From Pseudomonas mosselii (GTDB lineage: Bacteria > Pseudomonadota > Gammaproteobacteria > Pseudomonadales > Pseudomonadaceae): a DNA stretch of 64,000 nt. The position numbers and the translations under genes were made by a program. The stretch spans positions 186,001 to 250,000 of the forward strand of contig NZ_VAUO01000004.1 of the NCBI RefSeq assembly GCF_005796105.1. Reading direction: 5' to 3'. Below, piece by piece: positions 53,013-62,802 of this stretch (within the stretch, counting starts at the first letter, position 1; each line of letters begins with the position of its first letter). The notes below the pieces were generated by a model. It searched no databases. It saw only the letters and a list, made by a program, of their open reading frames with translations, and had not been told where the DNA came from.

Positions 53013-54932
53013 ATGTTCAGGTGGTTCGGCGATTTGAAAATCGCGCACAAACTCGCCCTCGGCTTCGGGCTGGTGCTCGCGCTCGCCCTGGCGCAGTCGC
53101 TGGTCAGTTGGGACGGGCTTTCGAACCTGGTCCGACGCAGCGAGGTGGTGAATGCCGTCGCCGGACTCAACGATGCCCTGGGCGACTTGCGTGAGGCGCG
53201 GTTGCGCCACGCTATGAGCAACGGCGGCGAACCAGAGGCCGAGTCGCTGCAAAAAGCCCTCGACGCGTTCCAGACGCCGCTGGCCAAACTGCGCGCGCTC
53301 ATTCGCACCCCAGAAAACCTGGCGATCCTGGGCAAAGCCGAGCAGCACCTGCAGACCTACGCTGGCAACCAGGCGTTGAGCGTCGAGGCCTATCGGAAAA
53401 TGCGCGCCGCGCAAAAGGAAATGGGCAGCCTGGCCACCACCGCCTTCGCCGACATCGAGCAGATTCGCAAACAGGTACGCGCCCTACCCGACGCCGAGCA
53501 GCGTGCCGTGCGCATCGAGGCGATCAACCAGGTACGCGAGAACCTGATCCTGTTGCGCTACCACGTACGCGGCTACACCGGTAATACCAACGCCGAAACC
53601 GAAAAGCTGATGAATACGCAGATCGCCACCACGGTGAACGACCTGCCGACCCTCGTGGCGCGCTTCGACGGCAGCTATGCCGGGCAGTTCCAGCAGTTGC
53701 AAAACCAAGTTAGTACTTATGCCAGCGCCGTCGAAGCGTTTCGTGGTGAAGTCAGCAAACTGGTGGACTACCGAGCGGCCATGGGCGCTGACGTCGAAGG
53801 CTTGAACGTCTTGATCGGCCAGTTGCTCGACAGCCAGGCCAGGTTCGTGCGTGAGGACAGCCACTTCGCCAAGACCCTGCAACTGGCCACCACCGCCCTG
53901 GCCCTGCTGCTGGGCATCCTCGCCGCCGTGCTAATCGCCCGGCAGATCAGCCAACCGTTGCAACGCGTGCTGCAAGCCATGGAGCGCGTGGCCGCCGGTA
54001 ACCTCACCGAGCAACCTGACAGCCCGCGTCGCGATGAACTGGGCCAGTTGCAGAACAGCCTGCGCAGCATGACCGCCAACCTTCGCCAGCTGATCAGCGG
54101 CGTGCGCGACGGTATCGGCCAGATCACCAGTGCCACCGAAGCGCTGTCGGCGATCACCACGCAGACCAGCGCCGGGGCCAATAACCAGAAGATCGAGACC
54201 GACCAGGTGGCCACTGCCATGCAGGAAATGGCGGCTACCGTCCACGAAGTAGCGCGCAATGCCGGCGAGGCCTCGGTCGCCGCCAGTGCCACCGACCAGG
54301 AAGCCCGCGAGGGCGACAGCGTGGTCAACCGCGCCGTGGCGCAGATCGATCGCCTATCTAGCCAGGTGGACGCTACCAACCAGGCGATGGACGCCCTGCG
54401 TAGCGAGAGCCAGCGCATTGGCAAGGTAATGGACGTGATCAAGGCGGTGGCCGAGCAGACCAACCTGCTGGCGCTCAATGCTGCCATCGAAGCCGCACGT
54501 GCCGGCGAAGCCGGACGTGGCTTCGCCGTGGTCGCCGATGAAGTGCGTGGGCTGGCACAACGCACCCAGGCCTCCACCGAGGAGATCGAATCGGCGATCA
54601 GCAGCTTGGAGCAAGGCACCCGTTCGGTCAGCGACCTGATGGAGCAAAGCCAGAGCCTGACCGCCAGCAGCGTGGCGCTGGTGCGCGAAGCCGGCATGGC
54701 ACTGGAGGGCATCACCCAGCGGGTTTCGGCAATCGAATCGATGAACCAGCAAATTGCCGCCGCCTCCGAGCAGCAGAGCGCCGTGGCCGAGCAGATCAGC
54801 CGCAGCGTGGTGACGGTGAGGGATATTTCCGAACAAACCGCCGAAGCCAGTCAGCAGACCTCGGTGTCCAGCGTGGAGCTGGCGCGCCTGGGAGGGCAGT
54901 TGCAGACGATGATCAGCCGGTTCCGCTTCTGA
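53013..54932 (+). CDS. methyl-accepting chemotaxis protein with HBM ligand domain
   Basis: A 639-residue chemoreceptor. Membrane segment 1 (about 14-34), a ~255-residue all-helical periplasmic region of the helical bimodular (HBM) type, membrane segment 2 (about 287-308), HAMP and a signalling domain with the conserved tip ([20 protein letters not shown]). The C-terminal receptor-modification pentapeptide is absent. HBM receptors in P. putida sense organic acids such as TCA intermediates; the ligand here is unknown. Start at MFRWFG with AAAGGAGC upstream. Confidence 0.9.
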   Translation: MFRWFGDLKIAHKLALGFGLVLALALAQSLVSWDGLSNLVRRSEVVNAVAGLNDALGDLREARLRHAMSNGGEPEAESLQKALDAFQTPLAKLRALIRTPENLAILGKAEQHLQTYAGNQALSVEAYRKMRAAQKEMGSLATTAFADIEQIRKQVRALPDAEQRAVRIEAINQVRENLILLRYHVRGYTGNTNAETEKLMNTQIATTVNDLPTLVARFDGSYAGQFQQLQNQVSTYASAVEAFRGEVSKLVDYRAAMGADVEGLNVLIGQLLDSQARFVREDSHFAKTLQLATTALALLLGILAAVLIARQISQPLQRVLQAMERVAAGNLTEQPDSPRRDELGQLQNSLRSMTANLRQLISGVRDGIGQITSATEALSAITTQTSAGANNQKIETDQVATAMQEMAATVHEVARNAGEASVAASATDQEAREGDSVVNRAVAQIDRLSSQVDATNQAMDALRSESQRIGKVMDVIKAVAEQTNLLALNAAIEAARAGEAGRGFAVVADEVRGLAQRTQASTEEIESAISSLEQGTRSVSDLMEQSQSLTASSVALVREAGMALEGITQRVSAIESMNQQIAAASEQQSAVAEQISRSVVTVRDISEQTAEASQQTSVSSVELARLGGQLQTMISRFRF

Positions 54933-54945
54933 TCGACACACACCA

Positions 54946-54983
54946 TTACGGGGCACGCCAGCATGCTGACGTGCCCCGTAATA
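54946..54983. terminator. bidirectional terminator-like hairpin
   Basis: Perfect 13-bp stem ATTACGGGGCACG (54946-54958) with CGTGCCCCGTAAT (54971-54983) between the convergent chemoreceptor and amidohydrolase genes. No long T tract, so termination strength is uncertain. Confidence 0.6.
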
Positions 54984-54991
54984 CCTTCAGC

Positions 54992-55828
54992 TCAATCGAA
55001 TCTGAACAATGCGCGCGCCGTGTCTACCAGCAGCGCCTGACGCAGCTGTGCCGAACACCCTAGCGCCTCGAACTGCTCCACCACCGAACTGAAGTTCACC
55101 GTAGACTCGTGCTGGGTGTGCGGCCAGTCGCTTCCCCACATCAGCCGCTCGGCGCCGTAGTGCGCCTCGAGCGCGCCCAGCGCCTGCTGGGCAAAACGCA
55201 GGTTCTCCCGTGGCGTACCTTCCAGGCGATAGATACCCGAGACCTTCAGCCACACCTTGCCCTCCCCGCCCAAGGTCAGCAATTCGGCGAAGCCCGGCTG
55301 CCCAAGGCCTCGACGGGCGTCGGCACGGCCAAAGTGGTCGATGACGATGTCCAGCCCGTACGGGCGCAACGCCCGCACCAGCGCTGGCAGGTCGGCCACC
55401 TGGCGATGCAGCTCCAGGTGCCAGCCTTGCTCGCCGATGCGCTCAAGCAGTGGCCGCCATTCGGCCGCCGTGAGGTCGGGCAACTGCACCTGGCCCATCA
55501 AGTTCAGGCGCACCCCGCGTACTCCCAGGCGCGCCATCTCATCAAGGGCTTCTCGCTCGACGTCCCGTTCGAGCATCACCACGCCACGTAGCTGTTCAGG
55601 CGCGGTGCGCAGCGCACTGAGCAGGTAGCGGTTGTCGGTGCCCAGAAAACTGGGCTGAACCAGCACGCCATGACTAAAGCCATGGCCGTGGAGTTGGGCA
55701 AGGTAGTCGCCCAGTGGCGCATCGTAGGCCGGTGCATAACGGCGCTCGGCCGCCAGTTGCAAACCTCGGCTAAAGACGTGTGCGTGGCTGTCGATGGCCG
55801 TGATCGGTGAAACAGGGACGTCAGGCAT
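54992..55828 (-). CDS. amidohydrolase family protein (lactonase-like)
   Basis: A 278-residue TIM-barrel amidohydrolase of the group containing 2-pyrone-4,6-dicarboxylate lactonase and sugar-lactone hydrolases/isomerases. Motifs: DSHAHVF (metal-type His pair), VLVQPSFLGTDN, VIDHFGR and GSDWPHTQ. Located after (downstream of) an MFS transporter and a GntR regulator on the same strand, it likely opens a lactone of the imported compound. Substrate not determined. Confidence 0.85.
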   Translation of the reverse strand: MPDVPVSPITAIDSHAHVFSRGLQLAAERRYAPAYDAPLGDYLAQLHGHGFSHGVLVQPSFLGTDNRYLLSALRTAPEQLRGVVMLERDVEREALDEMARLGVRGVRLNLMGQVQLPDLTAAEWRPLLERIGEQGWHLELHRQVADLPALVRALRPYGLDIVIDHFGRADARRGLGQPGFAELLTLGGEGKVWLKVSGIYRLEGTPRENLRFAQQALGALEAHYGAERLMWGSDWPHTQHESTVNFSSVVEQFEALGCSAQLRQALLVDTARALFRFD

Positions 55829-55879
55829 GGGGCTCTTCGGGAAACGGGGTTGAGGTCGACGTTTTCAGGATTGGGGCTG

Positions 55880-55940
55880 CTGCGCAATGCCGCTTCTACA
55901 GACGCATTCATCTGTAGGAGCGGCCTCGTGCCGCTAAGGG
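55880..55940. repeat. imperfect REP pair
   Basis: GCCGCTTCTACAGA and TCTGTAGGAGCGGC (perfect except one base in the loop side) around about 8 bases, with trailing CTCGTGCCGCTAAGGG. Same type as the pair at 3401. Lies between the amidohydrolase and MFS genes. Confidence 0.7.
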
Positions 55941-55961
55941 ACCGCAAAGCGGTCTCAGGGT

Positions 55962-57236
55962 TTACTTGGCCAGCGCTCCAGCCACCACAGGCTCCGGCTT
56001 GGCTTCAAGGTTACGGCCACGGGTTTCCGGCAGGCACAGCGCGGCGATCACCGCCACGCCATAGGCGATGCCGGCATCGATGCCGATGGCCGCGCCCAGC
56101 GACATGGACTCGCTCATGTGGCCGACCAGGAACGGGAACACTGCCGACAGCACGCGGCCAAAGTTGTAGCAGAAACCCACACCAGCGCCGCGCACGTCGG
56201 CCGGGTACAGCTCGTTGAAGAACGCCCCGAGGCTGGCAGGGATGCCCGCGGCGAAGAAGCCCAGCGGGAAGCCCAGGAACAGCATCTGGGTGTTGCTCAG
56301 CGGGAAAAACACGTAGGCCTGCACGGTGAGTACGCAGCACACAGCGAACAGCAGGATGTTCTTGCGTCGGCCGATGCGGTCGATCAACAGGCCGCTGACC
56401 ACACAACCGCACCAGAAGGCAAAGATGATCACCGCCAGGTAGCCGCCGGAGTTGAGCACCGACAGGTTGCGCTCGGTCTTGAGGAAGGTCGGCAGCCAGG
56501 TCATCACCGCATGGTAGCCGCCGTGGGCGCCCAGGCCGAGCAGACCGCCGAGCAGGGTCACACGCAGCAGTTCGGGGCGGAAGATGCCAGCCATGGACTT
56601 GAAGAAGCTGCCCGCAATGGCCTTTTCTTTTTGCAGGCGCTGGAAGCTGTCCGGCTCTGGCACATTGCGGCGCACCCAGATGATCAGCAGCGACGGCAGC
56701 AGGCCGACGAAGAACATCACCCGCCAAGCGAATTCCTGCGGCACCAGCGAGTAGATCAGGGTGAACAGCGCCACCGCCAGGCCCCAGCCCACTGCCCAAG
56801 CGCTCTGCACCGTGCCCATCACCTTGCCGCGGTATTTCGGGTTGATGGTCTCGGCCATCAACACGGCGCCGGCGGCCCATTCACCGCCGATGCCGAAGCC
56901 TTGCATGGCCTTGACGAACAACAGCGGGTAGAACCCGGTGACGAACGCCGAGAGGAAGGTGAACGTGGAGAACCAGAGAATCATCCACTGCAGGGTGCGC
57001 ACCCGGCCGTAACGGTCGGACAGCGTACCGCCGAGCCAGCCACCGATCGCCGAGGTGACCAGGGTCACCGCGCTGATCAAACCGGCATCGCCTTTGCTGA
57101 GCGAGAACGCGGCGATCAACGCCGGGATGGCCAAGCCGAACATCTGCACTTCAAGTGCATCCAGCGACCAGCCGCCGAAACAGGCCCAGAACGTCTTGCG
57201 CTCCCGCGAGGTGATTTGGCGATACCAGCTGAACAT
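55962..57236 (-). CDS. MFS transporter
   Basis: A 424-residue permease with 12 predicted helices and the loop motif GGWLGGTLSDRYGR; the N-terminus (WACFGGWSLDALEVQMFGLAIPAL, given in part) resembles the sialate/aromatic acid symporter group. It lies between its likely repressor (GntR/UTRA) and a lactonase-like amidohydrolase, so it probably imports their substrate. The start MFSWYRQ is used because upstream codons are out of the transporter domain. Confidence 0.88.
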   Translation of the reverse strand: MFSWYRQITSRERKTFWACFGGWSLDALEVQMFGLAIPALIAAFSLSKGDAGLISAVTLVTSAIGGWLGGTLSDRYGRVRTLQWMILWFSTFTFLSAFVTGFYPLLFVKAMQGFGIGGEWAAGAVLMAETINPKYRGKVMGTVQSAWAVGWGLAVALFTLIYSLVPQEFAWRVMFFVGLLPSLLIIWVRRNVPEPDSFQRLQKEKAIAGSFFKSMAGIFRPELLRVTLLGGLLGLGAHGGYHAVMTWLPTFLKTERNLSVLNSGGYLAVIIFAFWCGCVVSGLLIDRIGRRKNILLFAVCCVLTVQAYVFFPLSNTQMLFLGFPLGFFAAGIPASLGAFFNELYPADVRGAGVGFCYNFGRVLSAVFPFLVGHMSESMSLGAAIGIDAGIAYGVAVIAALCLPETRGRNLEAKPEPVVAGALAK

Positions 57237-57368
57237 GGTTGTTATCCTTCTAGTCGTGTTGTGTAGCGACCGGGCGCACCGAAGCTCTTGGCACGCGTCG
57301 GCCGGGCAGGCAGAACCACGGCGCCGTGCAGGCACGGCGCCGAACATCAAAGGGGGTAAAGCGTTTTC

Positions 57369-58100
57369 TTATCGAATGTCGATGCGGTAGCGGAAGTGCT
57401 GGGCATGACCGCGCGAACGCCGCCACTCCAGCGGCTTGCCTGCGTAGTCACGGGCCAGACGCTCGATCACCACCACCGGGCTGCCTTCGGGCAGTTGCAG
57501 CAGGCGCCCGTGCGCCGGGTCGACCGCTTCGGCGGTGAGGGTCTCCTCGGCAGCAGCCACGACCTGGCCGCACAGTTCTTCGTAGATCGGATAGAGCAGC
57601 GGGCCCTTGCGGTCTAGCTCGACCTCCAGCAGTGGCTGGAAGGTCTGGCGTGGCAACCAGATGTCTTCGGCCAGCACCGGCTGGGCGCCGAGCAGACGCA
57701 GGCGGATGATGTGGATGACCTCAGCCTCGGCTGGCAGACCCAGGGCATGCGCCACCGCCGAGGGCGCGCGCATCGGGTCGATGGAAAGGATGCGGCTCTC
57801 CGGCACGGCGCGCTCGCCATTGGCCGACTCGAAACGGAAGAAGCGGAACAGCGAAGACTGGAATTGCGGCCGGCGAATGAAGGTGCCGCGACCCTGCTGA
57901 CGTTCCAACACGCCCTCGGCTACCAACGCATCGACCGCCTTGCGCACGGTCCCGACCGACAGGTCGAACTCGGTGGCAAGCGCCGCCTCGGTGGGAATCG
58001 CCTCGCCCGGACGCCAACGGTTGTTGGCGATCTGCTCGACCAGGTGGTCGCGCAACTGTTGGTAACGGGGCAGGCGCGCATCGGCTGACAAGGCGTTCAT
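57369..58100 (-). CDS. GntR-family (HutC/UTRA) transcriptional regulator
   Basis: A 243-residue repressor-type protein with an N-terminal winged helix (YQQLRDHLVEQIANNRWRPGE, LSVGTVRKAVDALVAEGVLER) and a C-terminal UTRA effector domain (about 85-235). It is read in the direction of the MFS and amidohydrolase genes, 132 bases upstream of the MFS start. Operator-like dyads lie just upstream of its own start. Confidence 0.9.
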   Translation of the reverse strand: MNALSADARLPRYQQLRDHLVEQIANNRWRPGEAIPTEAALATEFDLSVGTVRKAVDALVAEGVLERQQGRGTFIRRPQFQSSLFRFFRFESANGERAVPESRILSIDPMRAPSAVAHALGLPAEAEVIHIIRLRLLGAQPVLAEDIWLPRQTFQPLLEVELDRKGPLLYPIYEELCGQVVAAAEETLTAEAVDPAHGRLLQLPEGSPVVVIERLARDYAGKPLEWRRSRGHAQHFRYRIDIR

Positions 58101-58121
58101 GGGCGGCTCTCGGTGAATGTC

Positions 58122-58138
58122 ATGTAGACATATATATG
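58122..58138. promoter_or_regulatory. operator-like dyads upstream of the GntR gene
   Basis: ATGTAGACAT (58122-58131, palindromic except the centre) overlaps CATATATATG (58129-58138, perfect). They lie 22-38 bases before the ATG. TGT-N2-ACA fits HutC-type operators; autoregulation is inferred. Confidence 0.5.
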
Positions 58139-58231
58139 AATTTTTTCGAGAGTATTCCCCCTAGCAGGATGACTGTCAATCCTCCGGCTGTCGTCTAAGG
58201 CGTCTTATCCATCGCTCAACCTGGCGCGTGA

Positions 58232-58954
58232 CTATTGGGTGGCCTGATAGTCAGCGACCAGCTTGTCCAGGAAGATGAACAGCTTTTGGTTCATCTGCTC
58301 CCAGTCGTTGACACGCAGCGCGGCGGGCTGCTGAACGAAGCGCCGGTCGGTCAGCGTGAGCAGTTCGGCTTGCGAGGCAGCGATCAGCAACTCGACGACC
58401 TCGCGGGTGAATTCCATATGGCATTGGAAGCCGTACACCAGGTTGCTGTACTCGATGATCTGGCGAGGACACCCTTCACTGATGGCCAGGATTTTTGCAT
58501 CAGCGGTCAGGCCTGGCATGTCGTTGTGCCAATGGCCGACCTCAAGAACATCGCCAAAATGGGCGACCTTGCTATTGGCCATGCCCGCCGCCGTCAGGCT
58601 GATCGGGAACTTGCCGATTTCCTTTTCCGGGCTGTGGCCAAACGGCGCGCCCAGGGCCTCGCCGATCAGCTGCGAGCCGAGGCAGACACCTACGACCGCT
58701 TTCCCGGCCTGGATAGCCTGGCCAATCAAGTGGCACTCAGCCGCGGCATCGAAGTGCGGGCACTGTTCAAGGGTGGTGGCGGGGTCTTGCGGCCCACCCA
58801 GCACGACCAGCAGGTCGAAGTTGTCTGCATTGCCTGGCAACGCGTCGTTGGCGTAGACGCGGGAGTAGCTGGCGGCGTAGCCGCGCTCCAGAACCCAGGT
58901 TTCATAGGCTCCAGGTGCTTCGAAGGATTCGTGGACGATGAAGTGGACGTTCAT
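58232..58954 (-). CDS. class I glutamine amidotransferase (GATase1) protein
   Basis: A 240-residue GMP-synthase-like GATase. The nucleophile elbow VCLGSQLI (Cys at about residue 93) and the His/Glu pair in FQCHMEF complete a catalytic triad. It lacks a synthetase domain. Substrate is unknown; relatives hydrolyse gamma-glutamyl compounds. It precedes no obvious partner but is near the catabolic genes read in the same direction. Confidence 0.82.
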   Translation of the reverse strand: MNVHFIVHESFEAPGAYETWVLERGYAASYSRVYANDALPGNADNFDLLVVLGGPQDPATTLEQCPHFDAAAECHLIGQAIQAGKAVVGVCLGSQLIGEALGAPFGHSPEKEIGKFPISLTAAGMANSKVAHFGDVLEVGHWHNDMPGLTADAKILAISEGCPRQIIEYSNLVYGFQCHMEFTREVVELLIAASQAELLTLTDRRFVQQPAALRVNDWEQMNQKLFIFLDKLVADYQATQ

Positions 58955-59044
58955 GACAGGTCTCGGTGGTGTGACGCAGCAAGGCGAAAAAGAGGTAGCT
59001 AGCTAGAACCTGGCGGCTGCATGCAGCCAGCCAGGCCCAGCCGA

Positions 59045-59938
59045 TCAGCTCTGGGCAGACAGCTCGTCCAGCAGGCCTTTCAAGTAGGTGCTGCCTTGGG
59101 CATCCAGCGGCTGCAAGGGCAGGCGCGGCGCACCGACATCCAGGCCGAGCATTTTCAGGCCAGCCTTGATGGTGGTCGGCAGGCCACGACGGGTGATGTA
59201 CTCCAGCAGCTCGTACTGGCGGTAGAACAGCGCGCGGGCTTTAACCAGGTCATGGCCCTGCACGGCATCCCACAGCGCCAGGTTCAGCGCAGGGATAAGG
59301 TTCGGTGCAGCGGTGCACCAGCCTGTCGCGCCAGCGACCAGCGCCTCCAGCGTCAGCGGGTTGCAGCCGTTGTAGAACGCAACCTTACCGCCGGTCGCGC
59401 GATACAGCCGGTGCATGCGCTGAATGTCACCCGTGCTCTCCTTGACCATGGTGACATTCTTCACTTCCCCCAGAATACGCAGGATCAGGTCGACGGACAG
59501 ATCAGTACCGCTGGTGCCCGGGTTGTTGTAGAGCATGATCGGGATGTCGATCGCGGCCCCCACGGCCTTGTAATGATCGACGATCTCGGTTTCGGTCAGC
59601 TTCCAGTAGGAAACCGGCAAGACCATGACGGCGGTGGCGCCACAGGCCTGGGCCAGTTGAGCACGTTGCACGGTGCGTGCGGTGGTCAGGTCGGACACGC
59701 TGACGACAGCAGGGACGCGCCCGGCGATCTGTTGCAGGCTGAAGCGCACGACCGATTCCCACTCGCCATCGGACAGGTAGGCGCCTTCGCCGGTACTGCC
59801 CAGAGGAGCGATGGCGTGCACGCCGGACTGGATCAGGCTATCGATGGATTTGCCCAAGGCGTTCAGGTCGACCGAACCGTTTGCGGCGAATGGCGTGATG
59901 GTGTAGCCGATGACACCCTTGATTACGGGAGTGGACAT
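59045..59938 (-). CDS. DapA-family lyase (dihydrodipicolinate synthase-like)
   Basis: A 297-residue Schiff-base aldolase/lyase of the DapA superfamily. GSTGEGAYLS, the Tyr in MLYNNPG and the Schiff-base Lys in MVKESTGD are all present. The essential DapA is normally elsewhere, so this paralogue probably acts in catabolism (2-keto-3-deoxy acid or hydroxyproline-type pathways). It is 43 bases downstream of a class II aldolase gene on the same strand. Confidence 0.87.
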   Translation of the reverse strand: MSTPVIKGVIGYTITPFAANGSVDLNALGKSIDSLIQSGVHAIAPLGSTGEGAYLSDGEWESVVRFSLQQIAGRVPAVVSVSDLTTARTVQRAQLAQACGATAVMVLPVSYWKLTETEIVDHYKAVGAAIDIPIMLYNNPGTSGTDLSVDLILRILGEVKNVTMVKESTGDIQRMHRLYRATGGKVAFYNGCNPLTLEALVAGATGWCTAAPNLIPALNLALWDAVQGHDLVKARALFYRQYELLEYITRRGLPTTIKAGLKMLGLDVGAPRLPLQPLDAQGSTYLKGLLDELSAQS

Positions 59939-59981
59939 ACAAGGCACCTTTGAGGTTTTTCAAGAATGAGTACAGCGTGAA

Positions 59982-60764
59982 CTAGACCAGGCAGTCGCCA
60001 TGGGTACGTAGCGCGCGCCGGGCGTAGTAGCTGAAAGCCGCGCCATGCCGCTTGGGCGTAGAGATCCAGTCATGCGCCTCCTTGCCCAGCGCTTCGGGAA
60101 TCGGGCGGATCTGGCCAGCGCTCATCGCCATCAACTGCATCCTGGCAGCACGCTCGAACAGCAGCGCCAACACGCAGGCTTCCTCAATCGAACCGCCGGC
60201 GATCAACAGGCCGTGGTGCGAAAGCAAGAGGGCGCGCTTGTCGCCGATGGCATTGGCGATGATCTCGCCCTCCTCGTTGCCCACCGGAACACCGGGCCAG
60301 TCCTTGAGAAATGCGCAGTCATCGAACAGCGGGCACAGGTCCATATGGGAAACCTGCAGCGGCACTTCCAGCATCGACAGCGCGGCACTGTGCAAAGGGT
60401 GGGTGTGGATGATGCAGTTCACGTCGGGGCGTGCACGGTACAGCCAGCTGTGGAAACGGTTGGCAGGGTTGGCCATGCCTTGGCCTGCCAGGACATTCAG
60501 GTCCTCATCCACCACCAGCAGGTTGGACGCTGAGATCTCGTCGAAGCCCAGGCCCAGCTGTTGCGTATAATAGGTCCCGACCTCTTCTGCACGGGCGGTG
60601 ATCTGCCCCGCCAGGCCCGAGTCATGGCCGCCGTCGAACAGGATGCGGCAGGTCAGTGCGAGTTTTTCGCGTGCGGTGTAGGTGTTGTCGATCAGGGCGG
60701 TTAGCATCCGCTGCTGGGCGAGCTTGACCAGCTCATCCTTGCCGGTGTGCAGGGTCGTGTTCAC
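59982..60764 (-). CDS. class II aldolase/adducin family protein
   Basis: About 260 residues. Zinc-binding histidines in IIHTHPLHS and a later His in SHHGLLIAGG fit class II aldolases (fuculose-phosphate type) and their decarboxylase or dehydratase relatives. Earlier in-frame ATG codons would lengthen it to 289 residues into the divergent promoter; the GTG start at 60764 fits the family length. Co-transcribed with the DapA-like gene and divergent from an XRE-cupin regulator. Confidence 0.83.
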   Translation of the reverse strand: MNTTLHTGKDELVKLAQQRMLTALIDNTYTAREKLALTCRILFDGGHDSGLAGQITARAEEVGTYYTQQLGLGFDEISASNLLVVDEDLNVLAGQGMANPANRFHSWLYRARPDVNCIIHTHPLHSAALSMLEVPLQVSHMDLCPLFDDCAFLKDWPGVPVGNEEGEIIANAIGDKRALLLSHHGLLIAGGSIEEACVLALLFERAARMQLMAMSAGQIRPIPEALGKEAHDWISTPKRHGAAFSYYARRALRTHGDCLV

Positions 60765-60844
60765 AGTCAGTACCTGTACGAAGAAGTAGGCGATGTATCC
60801 CCTGGTCGCCGCTGCAACGGCACCAGGACACACAGCAACCATAT

Positions 60845-60879
60845 ATGACACTTTGTTTCATAATCAACACCCGTGTCAT
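60845..60879. promoter_or_regulatory. nested dyads between aldolase and XRE-cupin genes
   Basis: ATGACAC (60845-60851) faces GTGTCAT (60873-60879), and between them TGTT-N8-AACA (60854-60869) forms an inner dyad around TCATAATC. Located in the control region upstream of both divergent genes; likely operator of the XRE-cupin protein. Confidence 0.5.
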
Positions 60880-60902
60880 CAATTTTCAAGGAACAGCCTG
60901 GG

Positions 60903-61439
60903 ATGTCGGTTCAGCTGAGAATTTTGCGCAAGAAGATGGGCATGACCCTGGAACAGCTGGCAGGGCACACCGGGCTGACCAAGAGTTATCTGTCCAAGGT
61001 CGAGCGCGGCATGAATTCGCCGTCGATCGCAGTGGCCCTCAAGCTGGCCAAGGCACTTAACGTGCAGGCAGAGGAACTGTTCAGCAACGAAGCGGTGCCG
61101 ACCGAAGGCTACAGCCTGGTTCGGCGCCAGCAACGCGACGCACCGGGCGAACCACCGGCCTCGACCCACGTGCCACTGGCCAGGCATATCGGGCAACGGG
61201 CGCTGCTGCCCTTCATGGTCTACCCGCCCCGCACATTTGGGCACTCAGCCTTCAAGGAACACTTGGGTGAAGAGTTCATCTATGTCCACCGCGGCTGCGT
61301 GGAAGTCGACTTCGGCAGCGAGCGCCTGACCCTCGAAGAAGGTGATGCCCTGCATTTCAATGCGCAGAAGGCGCATCGTATTCGCACGGTTTCGCAGGTC
61401 CAGGCCGAGCTGCTCGTGGTGGTGCACAGCGCGCAGTGA
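60903..61439 (+). CDS. XRE-family regulator with C-terminal cupin
   Basis: A 178-residue regulator: XRE helix-turn-helix (about 5-60: MTLEQLAGHTGLTKSYLSKVERG) and cupin sensor (about 105-175: GEEFIYVHRGCVEVDFG, EGDALHFNAQKAHRI). The ATG at 60903 with AAGGAA upstream is preferred over a GTG at 60873. It probably controls the divergent aldolase/DapA-like genes. Confidence 0.88.
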   Translation: MSVQLRILRKKMGMTLEQLAGHTGLTKSYLSKVERGMNSPSIAVALKLAKALNVQAEELFSNEAVPTEGYSLVRRQQRDAPGEPPASTHVPLARHIGQRALLPFMVYPPRTFGHSAFKEHLGEEFIYVHRGCVEVDFGSERLTLEEGDALHFNAQKAHRIRTVSQVQAELLVVVHSAQ

Positions 61440-61501
61440 GCACGGCGCAGATCAGCTTGATCCGCGACCGCGCATTCGGATGTTGATCCGCCTCCAGCAC
61501 C

Positions 61502-62641
61502 TCAGCGCATGGCGATGCACGGCGAGACGAACAGCTCGCCGCGCCATGCCCCGCGCACGGTACGGCTGGCCACCAGCACCCAAAGCATTGCCAGCGCCAC
61601 CACCAGCACCTGAGCGAACACGCTGAAGAACCCAAGTCCCAGCCACTGAGCAAGCTTGAAGGTAGCCATGCAGTACACCCCAAGCGGAAAGGTGAAGCCC
61701 CACCAGCCCAGGTTGAACGGCATGCCCTGGCGCAGGTAGCGCAGGGTGATTAGCACCGCTGTCAGCAACCACCACAACCCCGCGCCCCACAGCACGATCC
61801 CCGCCACCAAGCCCAGGCCACGGGCCACCTCGCCCAGGCTGCCCAGGCCGCTGGCGGCGAACACCGCCGGGGCGTCGCTGCCGAGTACCAGCATACCCAG
61901 GGCACCGGTGCCGATCGGCCCCAAGGCCAGCCAGCTGGACGCCGCCATATTGGCCGGAGGCAGCTTGTGCAGCGCCATGCGCAGCATGAGGATGGTGAGG
62001 ATGCTGAACGCCACCGGCAACGACACCGCCCACATCACGTAGCTGGTCACCAGCACCTGGAACTGCCGGTGCGCATCCGCCAGATGCGGCGCCAGCAGGC
62101 CACCGCTGGCGGCGGCCACCTCCGCCGCCACCACCGGCAGCAGCCACACGGCGGTCATCTGGTCGATGCTGTGCTCCTGGCGGGTGAACATCAGGTACGG
62201 AATCGCCACGCCGCACAGCAGTGCCAGGCCCACGTCCAGCCACCACAGCGCTTGCACCCATGGCACCACGGCTTCGCCCCAACGGGCTAGGCCGAACACC
62301 AGCGCACCGTTGAGCAAGGTGGCCAGGCCCATCGGGATGGTGCCGAAGAACATCGACACGGTGGAATGCGCGAAGATGCGCCGCGCCTCGTCGAAGAACA
62401 GCACCCAACGCGCGCCGTACAGCACGCAGAACAGAACGAACAGGCCGATGCTCAACCACCACAGGCCCTCGGCCAGACTATCGAGCAGCGGGATGCGCAA
62501 CTGATGGAAGGCCAATGCCAGTACGCCGGTGCCCATGGTCGCGGCGAACCAGTTGGGGGTGAACTGGCGGATCACTTCGAGGGGATGGGCCAGTTGGCTG
62601 AAGGGGCGCCAACTGGCGGCGCGGGGCTGGGTGCAGGGCAT
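61502..62641 (-). CDS. TDT-family (SLAC1/TehA-like) membrane protein
   Basis: A 379-residue protein with ten predicted helices of the tellurite-resistance/dicarboxylate transporter family (FTPNWFAATMGTGVLALAF, LWWLLTAVLITLRYL, FNLGWWGFTFPLGVY). Such proteins are anion channels or transporters (C4-dicarboxylate, sulfite, tellurite-related). Specific substrate unknown. Confidence 0.85.
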   Translation of the reverse strand: MPCTQPRAASWRPFSQLAHPLEVIRQFTPNWFAATMGTGVLALAFHQLRIPLLDSLAEGLWWLSIGLFVLFCVLYGARWVLFFDEARRIFAHSTVSMFFGTIPMGLATLLNGALVFGLARWGEAVVPWVQALWWLDVGLALLCGVAIPYLMFTRQEHSIDQMTAVWLLPVVAAEVAAASGGLLAPHLADAHRQFQVLVTSYVMWAVSLPVAFSILTILMLRMALHKLPPANMAASSWLALGPIGTGALGMLVLGSDAPAVFAASGLGSLGEVARGLGLVAGIVLWGAGLWWLLTAVLITLRYLRQGMPFNLGWWGFTFPLGVYCMATFKLAQWLGLGFFSVFAQVLVVALAMLWVLVASRTVRGAWRGELFVSPCIAMR

Positions 62642-62802
62642 AGGGTTGTCTCCGGCCTTTTGTAAGGTGGATTCATCTTATGCCGTAAAAGAATATCTAT
62701 ATAACGCGTATTTTCTCTAACTGTTATCTGCTTTACAGATATAGGCTTAACCCTGCGCCCTGGCATATGCTTGGGCCGGCTTTCCGCTCACAAGGATGCG
62801 TC
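62642..62802. promoter_or_regulatory. AT-rich divergent promoter region
   Basis: AT-rich around 62690-62745. TATCTG-N5-CAGATA (62725-62741) is an exact dyad and could be an operator for either gene. The MFS start is preceded by AAGGATG. No firm -35/-10 pair assigned. Confidence 0.4.
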
